This document shows positions 1 to 10,042 of a stretch of DNA of 64,000 nucleotides, piece by piece; the first letter of the stretch is position 1, and the number at the start of each line of letters is the position of its first letter. The stretch is taken from contig OX392536.1 in the NCBI GenBank assembly GCA_947623455.1, positions 39,375,465 to 39,439,464 of the forward strand. The letters are read 5' to 3'. The notes under the pieces were generated by a model. The model saw nothing but the letters and a program-made list of their open reading frames with translations. It searched no databases and had not been told where the DNA came from. The stretch comes from Mimachlamys varia. Taxonomy: Eukaryota > Mollusca > Bivalvia > Pectinida > Pectinidae. The position numbers were made by a program, and so were the translations under genes.

Positions 1-419
1 TCTGGTGTTACCTCTAGTCTCCATTCATCAATTTACTTGCCTCCCACATCCAGACGAATTCTTCGATTTATCCCTCCTTTTCCAGCATAGACCAAGCAAA
101 ATTCCTGTCCCAACAGCATCAGGTGGGTGTACACGAGGAAGTAGATCAGACATAGTACTATACGAGAAATGATAAACAGGTATTAACCTAGTAAAGCATT
201 AACATACACAACACTTCGCCAGTTTGGTGTTGGTAGATGTAGACCAATAACTTTAGCCGAGTGTCATAACTTACAGATATAAGGACATTGGTGGTGAGGA
301 TTTTGAGAGATAAATCGCAAAGGAAGGATATGCTGGGTGGGCTTCCAGGTGGTTGAAAAAAGAATCCTACATTCGTATCAAGACAAAATGGCTAAGACAA
401 GTATACCTATAGAACGCCA

Positions 420-890
420 AATTAACATATATTCAATTAATTGAAGATAGGTACAATTCAATGAAAGATGGGTTCAATTCAATTGAATATAGGTAAAATT
501 CAATTGGAGATAGGTACAATTCTATTAAAGATAGGTTCAAATAAGACGAATTGAACCTATCTTCATCTTCAATTGAATTAAACATACCTTAATCTTCAAT
601 TGAATTGAATTGAACCTATCTCCAGTTGAATTGTATTTATCTCCAACTGAATCGATTCGATCTCCAATAGAATTAAAGATAGGTGCAATTGAATTGAAGT
701 TAGGTTCAATATAATTAAGGATATGTTATATTTGCAACTAAGTTCAAATCAATTGGAGATGGGTTCAATTCAATTGAAGATTAAATAACTAAAGATAGGT
801 ACAAATAATTGAACCTATATTCAATTGAATTGTACCCATCTTCAATTATTTGAAGATAGTGCAATTAATTGAATATATGTTTATTTGGCG
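420..890. repeat. Satellite-like inverted repeats of AATTCAATTGAAGATAGGTT
   Basis: About 15 degenerate units of a 20-30 bp motif (AATTGAAGATAGGTTCAATT and variants), first in one orientation, then inverted (AACCTATCTTCAATTGAATT), then direct again. The block could fold into long hairpins. No gene is seen. Confidence 0.8.
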
Positions 891-919
891 TTCCGTACGC
901 ACCAGATGGGATTTCTTGA

Positions 920-1345
920 CACGTATTGTTGCTAAACCTCTCTAGTGACTTTAATCTTTGACCTTCAGACCTGAAGAGCAAGCAAGAACCTTCAGCAAGG
1001 AAGCACTGTATGAAGTTTGAGTTTGATAGACTCAATGGATCTCGAGTTATAGTGCAGAAAGCTTTCTTAATAAGAGTGACCTTTATTTTTGACCTTCAGA
1101 TCTGACAGCAATTCTAAGCAAGGGCTATCAGTAGGGAAGCACTGCATGAAGTTTAAGTTTAAAAGGCCCAATTATGGTACGGAAATCCTTGTTTGGAAGT
1201 AAGGTTTATTTATAGTAGCAATGACTTTGATCTTTAACCTTCTGAGCAATTCCAAGCAAGGGGTTTCAGTAAGGAAGAGCTGTATGAAGGTTTGAGTGCG
1301 ATAGGCCCAGGAGAACTCAAGTTATTGCTTGGAAACGTTTTCTCA
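920..1345. repeat. Three imperfect ~140-bp tandem copies
   Basis: Copies begin near 935, 1076 and 1210. Each has a 'gacctttga/cttcaga' segment, then 'GCAAGG..TTCAGTA.GGAAG' and 'TGTATGAAGTTTGAGTTTGA'. They are diverged and non-coding. Confidence 0.65.
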
Positions 1346-1867
1346 CAGTTGCTGGACACCACTAATATGTGTATTCTTCTGTAGTATTATATACATCATA
1401 TATATCTATTCTAGTAAAATGCATCAGACATTTGTTTTATTTGATACAGCTAGCACATATATTAATTAGACTCTTCTGTCAATATTACTTACTAAACTTT
1501 AATATTATAACTTATAATGTAGGTGATAATATACATTTCACATTTAGCGTGTCAAGCACCTGTCGATGTAAAAAACGCTAATCAGGCTGTGGACAAAGTG
1601 ATCCCAATAAGTTACCTTTTCACTCAACAAAGCAATGGACGAGACTGGAGTTGTATGGTATAACTTATTAGTAAATAAAGAAGTTCTTTAGGTTACAACA
1701 ACATTTATTTAAGATGGTTAGGTAACAGACCTGCTGTTACCAATAAATAATACAATACACATATCTCTGTCACAGACACAAATGTTACTTATCATAATGT
1801 AAGTGTACAACCACACAGTTAGTTACAACCCTGCAAACGAACAAATACAGATAAATACGGCAAGCAG

Positions 1868-2345
1868 TGATGGCCAACTCATCACTAACAACCAATCAGA
1901 CAGTCAATGGCCAACTCATCACTAACAACCAATTAGACAGTCAATGGCCAACTCATCACTAACAACCAATCAGACAGTCAATGGCCAACTCATCACTAAC
2001 GGCCAATCAGACAGTCAATGGCCAACTCATCACTAACCGCCAATCAGACAATCAATGGCCAACTCATCACTAACAACCAATCAGACAGTCGATGGCCAAC
2101 TCATCACTAACGGCCAATCAGATAGTCGATGGCCATCTCATCACTAACAACCAATCAGACAGTCGATGGCCAACTCATCACTAACGGCCAATAAGACAGT
2201 GGATGGCCAACTCATCACTAATGGCCAATCAGATAGTCGATGGCAAACTCATCAGTAACGGCCAATCAGACAGTCAACAGCTAACTCGTCATTAACGGCC
2301 AATTAGACAGTCAATGGCCAACTCGTCACTAATGGCCAATCAGAC
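1868..2345. repeat. 37-bp minisatellite
   Basis: About 13 copies of a 37-bp unit with core TGGCCAACTCATCACTAAC followed by CAATCAGACAGTC. The MITE at 2371 begins just after its last copy. Confidence 0.9.
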
Positions 2346-2370
2346 AGTCGGTCACCAACAGCCAAACTCA

Positions 2371-3087
2371 TTAAGGATCTTCTCTTGTGAAAAGTCAAAA
2401 TTTTCTGACGACTTAACTTTTTTTTCTTATATACTTTATTAGAAAAAAAAAAGAGTTCATTGCATAGCGAAAAATGCAAAAAGAAATATATGGTAGTTAA
2501 CTCGTTTTTTATGCTATGCTCAATCAAAGATACCAAAATGAGCAAAACACATGATTTATGTGAAAAATGCTGTTTTGGCCAATTGTAGGACAATTTCGTT
2601 AAGTATCTTACAGATTTACGATCAGATATGTATGAATGTTTGCAGAATTGACAAAAATAGTATTTTCTTATTAATTATTGAAGTAAAAGGTCTTAAAACT
2701 ATTGTTTTAACTCAAAAAACACATTTAAGTTACCCCTACCCCTTATTTTTAAATTAGAAAATAGGTACTCAATTTTTCATCATATTTTGCAGATTAAAAA
2801 ATACCAAAAATGTAAATAAAATACATTAATTTTGCTTAATAATGAACATTAAGAAGTTGTACAGCAAAAATAAACTTGCTATGACAAATGGCGACCCACT
2901 CGCAATTTTAAATGATGAATCATGCTAAAAAAACATTAACTTTTGGCCATTCGTGAAGTGCTTCATTTTTCAGATGCATATTTGCTATCAAAATTGATAA
3001 TACTTTGTTAGATATTACAAACATATCTTACATTAAAGCAAAACGAGATTTGAACATGATTGAAACCTCACAAGAGCAGATCCTTAA
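2371..3087. mobile_element. TTAA-flanked MITE, copy 1 (717 bp)
   Basis: Begins TTAAGGATCTTCTCTTGTGA and ends with the reverse complement of TTAAGGATCTGCTCTTGTGA, so the terminal inverted repeat is nearly perfect over 20 bp. Homologous full-length copies lie at 27516-28388 and 32133-32846. No coding capacity. The TTAA termini fit a TTAA-targeting superfamily (piggyBac- or Kolobok-like), which is inference. Confidence 0.8.
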
Positions 3088-4179
3088 GACAGCAATCATT
3101 CACAAACATGTATATATGAGGTAATTCTGGTTCAACAACACTTGTGAATAAAGAGTTAGAATCATCTAAGAAATGTACATGTTTTCAGCAGTTGTACATA
3201 TTTGGTATTATGTATTACAATTATTGTTTTGAAATCTGTTTCTAATCCCGACATTTGCTGATATAAAGAACCTTTTGTTACTGTTGAAATGCTGGGTCTA
3301 TATAATTTTCCTACAACAACAATGCCTTACAATGTATTTTCTTGTTACTGTATGTATGGACCTTTAGTATGCCCTTTTTTTACAAACTTCCCCGAAGCTA
3401 TATTTCTATGGAAAGTAATATTTGACACATGTTATGAATTGTTTGCAAAGCAATAAGAGGGAAAATATAGAAATCTACAAATAATCCAAAGGACTCAAAC
3501 CAAATTACATATTATAACATTTAATTTACTGGAAAAAAACTTCGAATTTAATGATAATTATATTTTCCGTGTGACACATTTTAGTGAAAGGATCTTGTAC
3601 ATTTATGTAATTTACCCATTTTCTTACATTTACTTGTAATGAAAGTATAAAGTTTTTAATTTCATTACATTTATTGATATAAACCAATGAAATAACACTT
3701 GGCAATATGATAACGTTATGAGAATCACATAAATGGTACAAAAAAACCTAAATAAAATGTGTCAGAATTTTTTTATTATATTAATTACTCTTTCAATCTT
3801 TATTTTATAACACCTGAAACAACGAAATACAGATTGGACACTGCTAGACTAGCAGACCACGGTAAAGTGGGAGAAGGGAGGGAACTCCGCTATACAGTTC
3901 ACTAATATTTTAGCAAAACATCTCTTGTAAGCTGAGCAATAAAGAACAGTTGTAGCAATTTTTTGACAACATTTGAATTATATCTGTACATGTATTACAG
4001 ACATTTAGTAGAGAAAGCTATGTTGAGTTAATTAATAAGTTATCTTTTAGCCCTAATTTTCCAAAGGGACATTTTACTAAAAAATATAAGATTTTCAAGC
4101 GATTTCAAGATAAAAATACATCATGGGTGGTATGATTAAAACCAGATCTGCCCATTTTCTTTTACACTAAATCTATTTT
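3088..4179. other. No gene recognised; probable distal 3' UTR/intergenic
   Basis: AT-rich sequence downstream of the zinc-finger stop codon. Only short chance open frames and no clear repeat structure were seen. Confidence 0.5.
3799..3804 (-). terminator. Possible poly(A) signal of the zinc-finger gene
   Basis: AATAAA on the minus strand about 940 nt downstream of the stop codon at 4747. In AT-rich DNA such hexamers are frequent, so this is only a candidate. Confidence 0.3.
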
Positions 4180-5248
4180 AATATTTGACGAGTGGTGGGG
4201 TCTCTGAAATGTGCCTTCCGCCCCTCTCATACAGTTAACTCTGGAACAGCCCTTTTATAGAGTGAAAGATAATGCCAAAGGTGAATCCTATACTGTACCT
4301 GATAGCGATTTGTTTGAATGGATAATTACTATTTATAATATCTTTTTCCTGAGAGGCTGATTCCTTTTTACAATCAAAGCCATATATTTTTTCAAAACAT
4401 TGCACAAGACAAATAACCTTATATTTAAGACAGTATGTGTTTAACTAACAATAAAATCAGGGTATTCAGGTAATGGATCGTTTTAGTAAAAAGCATAACT
4501 ATTTCAACCCCAAATGTCTCCTTAAACGTTATTATTCTCAAATACCCCAGTACAGAAGTTTTGGTTTGGTTTTGTTCGATGTTCTATTATTACATGTACT
4601 ACTGCAGTCATGTTAGGGCATTCATCTATATCAACACTTGTATCAAGAAGAATGCACTGAAAAGTTTGTGGTACCTCCTTGACATCAAAATTGGTTTACA
4701 TTTTCATAAGTAGCAGAAGGACATCCAGTGACCTTTAACAGAATATTCACTGGCCTTCTGTCTCTGCGCCCTGATTGGTCAATGTATCCCCTTTAAACTG
4801 TATGACCCCTGGAGACGTGTCCATGTCAGTAGTAGGAGTGATTTGTGTAGTGTCCTCCTCGGACTGGACACCATCCTCTATACTTTCCTCTATAATATCC
4901 TCTATACTGTCCTCTATTCCATCGTCAGTGTTGTTCAGTATAACGTCCTCCATGTTCTCTGTCTTAATCAGACTATCAGATAATACATCCTGGTTAATGT
5001 TGGGTTGTTGGTCTTCTGCATTTCTAAAACAGATAATAAATCTCAATGTAAATATATAAGGAAGTTGAATTTGCTGTTTTTATCATTATATATCATAATT
5101 ATATATTTCATATAATGGTGGAAAATATCATTTTAAGTTCAATATAACATTTAAGTTCAATATAACATTTAAGTTAATGACTGTTCCAGAATCGACCCTG
5201 TGGGAGGGGCAGGAATCACTTAGAGACCCCACCACTCATCAAATATTA
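4180..5248. repeat. Inverted repeat arms flanking the terminal zinc-finger exon
   Basis: Arms at 4180-4249 and 5181-5248 are imperfect reverse complements. Shared features are AATATTTGA[C/T]GAGTGG, GTGGGGTCTCT, a run of CCCCTC and CTGGAACAG. They face each other with about 930 bp between them, and that interval contains the last coding exon (4747-5023). They could be TIRs or two independent insertions of one repeat. Confidence 0.6.
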
Positions 5249-5782
5249 AATGTTATTTATATACAAGTAAATTAATAAACATGACTGAAAGTTTATTCAC
5301 CTGCATTCATTGTGATGTAGAAAGAAATACAATATACAATTGTACGTATCTTTCATATAGCATGTATCCATCAGGAAAAGACTTGATACTCACTCGGCGT
5401 TAGATGGAGAGGCTTTGGTTTTTAGCGTCCTGATGATGATGTCACGATGTTTTGTCTGCATGTGGCGTATGAGCGTGGCTTCTTTTACAAACTGACGACT
5501 ACAGTGACCACATGTCAACATTGATGTTTGTAGATGGATGTTTCTCATATGTCTGTTCAGATCACCTGGGAAGAAATATTAGAGACAAGCATGTTGAAAA
5601 AAATTATTTAGAATCAATTCAGGTCATACTGGTAATCTGATTTTCATGTGTGAAAATGCCCAATTGGTGCCAGGCACATTATACCAGAAGAAGAAGAAGA
5701 AGAAGAAGAAGAAGAAGACCCACAGACACATTTGAACACTTTCAATTCCATTAAGAAATTTCAGCGGTGCACAAGTTTGAAC

Positions 5783-5814
<32 letters not shown>

Positions 5815-8800
5815 AGTGAACTCCACTTAATATCATCCCTGTTAATATCACATTCCTCTTTATATCATGTTTTTCCCAAGCACCATTCTTCTCTCTATAT
5901 AATCTATGTAATTTTATTTGGTTAACATCATGTATTTTGATCATGAGGTGAATTCCTCTTAATATCATGTTTTTTTTAACCAATAACATAAAATATCCAG
6001 AAAACGATGTTATTTCCATTGATTTCAGATATAACTTGTACAAAATGTTGCATAGAAAATAAAAAATAACCCCAAAATGTTTTTATTGAAATAATGTTAT
6101 CTATAATATATATTCAAACATCTTCATATGTACACTGTACATCGAATAGCTTACTTTTAGCTATGGAGATTGGAAATGCACTAGATTTAGTGGGGAAACA
6201 TGTTTCTCTTAATGTCACATTCCCGTTAATATCATGTTTTTGTCTGACAAATGGAACATGATATAAAGAGGAGTGCACTGTACTACTACATAACAAGTAA
6301 TGTATAGATTTTGTAAGGATGTCCCAGAAAGTGATTCTAATTGAAAAGTTTGTTTACAATGTGACACATGATGTACAGAGGTACAGTTCCAGCAGACTTA
6401 TTCTACCCAATGGTAGTGGTGTTAAGACATACCTACCTGATTGATAGAAGTTTTTTGAGCAGTAAACACACTTGAATGTCTTTTCTTTCTTGTGGAACCT
6501 CATGTGTACTACCAAGTCACTCCTCCGTATGTAGCCTTATAATAAAAGTAATACAGTAATTAAGATAATATAATGTGTATCATGTTTTTTGACATTTTAC
6601 AATTTAAACATCAGCTTTTGTTTGTATTTTGATTATAAATGTAAGGATATAAAAGTTTATTACATACTGCTATTTTATTCCCATTACAAAAATTCCATCG
6701 CTATAAAAAAGATTCTTATATTTTGAATGTGTATGACTTAATGAATGGCATTGAAGTAACAAATTAATCTAGAGTACTCTATGTATGAGTATCTAGATAT
6801 ATATAGCTAACCTCGGCCACATTCGTTACAAATTAATCTAGAATACACTTTGTACAAGTATCTAGATGATAGCTAACCCCAGCCATATTTGTTACAAATT
6901 AATCCAGAATACCCTATGAACGGGTATCTAGATATATAGAGCTAACCTCGGCCATATTTGTTACAAATTAATCTAGAATACCCTATGTACGAGCATCTAG
7001 ATATATATAGCTAACCTCGGCCACATTCGTTACACCTGAATGGTTGCTCGTTAGTGTGTATCAGCATGTGCCGCTTCATGTCACACCGCTGAAGGAACAG
7101 TCTCCCACACTCCTGGCACTTATAACGATAGTCATCCTGTGAAAATATAACACACAACAATTAATCACTACACACAAAAACTGTGTACTTTTCAAGTGAG
7201 AAAGTGACAAACCAAGGAGGAAAATTAGAAGTTTTTTGATATTATACAATTATAGCCTTTTGATGAGTTCGATACATGGTTTTATTGACCGGAGAAAAAA
7301 CATTGACCGATAAATAATTTAATATGTAACTCGCATAAAGGCTCATGACATACATGTATTAAATTATTGAACTCGTTTAATAAATTCCATATCACATCAT
7401 CAACACTCGTGCAAGATCCTCTATTTATTCCATATAATTGTTGTTTTAGTTGTAAAACACTTATCAAAAACAACTCCTTTTATTAAATGAACACCAGCTA
7501 TCTTTCTATCTGAATAGAATTGACGGGAATTTCTACATAATTATACACCAGGTATATGGGTTACCTCACTTACTAACATTTTTATAATCAGCCAACATCA
7601 TGAGAAATTATAATTAAAATGAAGAAATCTTTTTAAGCCCCATCTTTTCTATGTGGCATTAATATTTCAATAATATTCAAATACTTGGAGAGAAAAAGAA
7701 CTGCTTGAAGAAGCTTTTTGTCACGATGTATTTTGTTTGATTTTTAATCAGTTTTCTTTATTTTTCTATAACTCTGTGAAATGACATACCGGTAAATGAT
7801 CGACCTACCTTTGTATTAACAGTGTGGATCATTCTGTGCCGGGTGTAGTTGCCATAGCGATTGAAGGAGGCACTGCAGAGATCGCATCTATATTCATGCC
7901 TGCTACCTCCTTGTATTATAGGGCACAGCTCCATAATGGATCCATCCTTGATGGACTCCAGTTCAACCTGTGGCGATATCTTCACTTCTTCCTCAACAGT
8001 ATTCTGTGACCTTGAACCCTGTCCTACAGCATGAACATGACTCACTTGACCTTTGGAGGTACTTTGACCTTGACATGAACCAAGATTAACCTTGATTGGA
8101 TTCAACTGTGCAACTTTATTGACATCTAATTTGTTTTGAACTTTCACTGGTACAGATGTTGAACTTACTGACTGTACATTTTCTGCCTTCGAATTCCCAG
8201 GTAATTTTCCTGAAATGTTTGGTTCTAAAATTGAAACATATTTGACTGGTGAAGTGTTGACAGTGGAGCTTGTCTGGACTGTGGGTGCATGACTCACTTC
8301 CATACTAGACGTTCCATCAGAACCGGGGCGTATTAACGGAGTCCTTACTGCCCCGGGTCCAGAATTTAAACCTCCAGAAATATCTTCTGAATTTTTGTTT
8401 GGAAATTTATTACCACTTATAGTTGAAGGTACTAATCCATTTTTATTTCTACAGTCAAATGTCATTGATATTGTTTTACCATATATTACAATTTTTGTGT
8501 TTTTTCGTCCTGAATTTTTTAAACTATCTGTTTTATCAACTTCCTGTTCTTGGTGAACGCCATCAGAACAGGTTGCCTCGTCATTTATGTCCTCCCTCTT
8601 ATTTCCATCCTTCCCAGAATGCATCTGCTTGTCCGTCAATGTTGTGTTGACACCGACCAAAGGTTCAGGTACTGGTGGGGCAACCTCTTGGCCAGGGACC
8701 CGATCAACACTGGACAGACAGGTCTGAACTGGCACGCTTGTACTGGTTGTCACTGAAGATGTGCAGGTACTAGGTCGGGGAACAATCTTCTTCAGCAATG

Positions 8801-9971
8801 GTTCAGAGCTGATCAAATTTGAGCTCGTAGCACAAGATGGCTGCAACGTTGCTAGAGTGTTATTTGTATACAGAGAGTTACCTCCACTGAGAGAAGTCAC
8901 AGATGACTGAGTCAAAGACATGTTTCCTTGCAGCTGACTAGCAACAGGTTGAAGTACTAAAAGGTTTCCTAGTAAAAAGGCGGATGTAGAACCTGACGGT
9001 AGATTTATAAGTTGTTGAACAGTCTTGGTAGTATCTACTGAGCAGTGGTTGGAATCTAATGGTAATTTCTGATTGTCTGAATTTGACAGGCCAATCACTT
9101 GGCTGTTTCCCTGCTGGACTAAGTTAAGCGGTATCATTTTTGGATTGGCTGTTTGCTGTGACCCTAGCTGAAGAAACTGTCCCATCTTTTGATTTGCAGA
9201 GAGCAGCTGTGCAACTGTGGAGTCACTACTGGTTGGTCTTCCTGAGGTGAGGAGTTGTAGTTGTTGGAGATTGCCAATAGGAACAACTTGTACTGCCTGC
9301 AGGTTAGGTAAGATGGAGGCCAGAGGTAGTGTGGGGATGGTACTGATACTAGCACGGGACGGAGCCATCTGCTGCTTCAGGTCAGGATTACCTTCAAGGG
9401 CAGCGTTAAGAATGCTATAACCCTCGCTGTTCTCCTCTGTTGTTGCATCACTTGTGATATCTGTGACAGAATTCTCTATGGGAAAATCTGCAGCTGACAC
9501 CAGGTCATTTGCAGGACCAAGATCAAGCTTAAAATCTGCTGCAGATAAATGTTTGTCATTAATATTGCTGTCATGATCTGCACATGCCCTTGACGGAGGC
9601 GACACTTGATCAAGCACCAATAAATGATGAACTGCTTCCGTGTTTGCACCAAGATTGAGCTTATCAGACAGTTCAGTGCTCGAGGATACAAAATCGCTCT
9701 CCTCCAGATTGGCCCTCTCTGACAAGCCTGTGCCGGGAGACACAAAATCGCTCTCTTCGAGATTTGCCGTCTCCGACAATCCTCTACCGGAAGACACAAA
9801 ATCACTCTCCTCCAGGTTGGCCGTCTCCGACAATCCTCTACCGGAAGACACAAAATCACTCTCCTCCAGATTGGCCGTCTCTGACAATCCTCTACCGGAA
9901 GACACAAAATCACTCTCCTCCAGGTTGGTTGTCTCTGCAAAATGTAACTCCATTCCGCAGTTGATATCCAT
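4747..9971 (-). CDS. C2H2 zinc-finger protein, five fingers (5 coding exons)
   Basis: Coding exons in transcript order: 9971-7809, 7136-7016, 6535-6437, 5565-5394, 5023-4747. All junctions are GT-AG and the phases add up to 2832 nt, or 943 residues plus stop. Five C2H2 fingers are visible: C696/C699/H712/H716, C728/C731/H744/H748, C756/C759/H772/H776, C784/C787/H800/H805 and C813/C816/H829/H834. Fingers 2-3 and 3-4 are joined by TGEKPF-like linkers (TNEQPF, KKEKTF), and fingers 3 and 4 are each split by an intron. Residues about 14-103 are five copies of an 18-residue acidic/Ser repeat (core NLEESDFVSS). The middle is rich in Gln, Ser, Thr and Val, like an activation domain. The C-terminal exon is acidic (Ile/Glu/Asp-rich) and has no finger. 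By family knowledge this is a sequence-specific DNA-binding nuclear protein; the target is unknown. No named orthologue was recognised. The ATG at 9971 opens the long exon. Confidence 0.9.
5684..5720. repeat. (GAA)n microsatellite
   Basis: About 11 units of AGA/GAA, inside the zinc-finger gene intron. Confidence 0.9.
5787..5813. repeat. (ACT)n microsatellite
   Basis: Short ACC/ACT trinucleotide run directly abutting the TA target site of the element at 5814. Confidence 0.85.
5812..6282. mobile_element. TA-flanked MITE, Tc1/mariner- or pogo-like (intact copy)
   Basis: The element runs 5814-6280 (467 bp), flanked by TA on both sides. The left end CAGTGAACTCC pairs with the reverse complement of the right end, CAGTGCACTCC, and the match extends imperfectly to about 25 bp (…TTaATATCAT). 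It has no coding capacity and lies in a zinc-finger gene intron. A second copy lies at 61232-62364. TA duplication plus a CAGT start is typical of Tc1/mariner/pogo non-autonomous elements; the family is inferred. Confidence 0.75.
6757..7034. repeat. 68-bp x4 tandem repeat containing the exon-2 splice donor
   Basis: Four copies of a unit of about 68 bp (TACAAATTAATCTAGAATAC ... CTAACCTCGGCCACATTCGT). The right-most copy overlaps the last ~19 nt of zinc-finger exon 2 and its donor at 7015/7016. The other three copies lie in the intron and repeat the exon end with the gt donor dinucleotide. Confidence 0.85.
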
Positions 9972-10042
9972 GTTTCAAAAGCACCCTGAATCTACCTTTG
10001 TGCAGCTGTCAACCTGGATTTCCAGTTGGGTTTTGGCAACAT
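9972..10042 (-). other. 5' UTR part of the zinc-finger gene's first coding exon
   Basis: On the minus strand a good acceptor (cttttacag) ends at 10043, so the exon begins at 10042 and carries 71 nt of leader before the ATG at 9971. At least one upstream non-coding exon must therefore exist. Confidence 0.6.

Noticed and set aside
4775..5059. Plus-strand open frame opposite the last zinc-finger exon
   Set aside because: Ser/Ile-rich antisense of the acidic exon; the minus strand has the splice acceptor and phase fit.
5624..6296. Minus-strand open frames of 60-139 codons
   Set aside because: They fall in microsatellites and the TA-flanked MITE, and have no domain.
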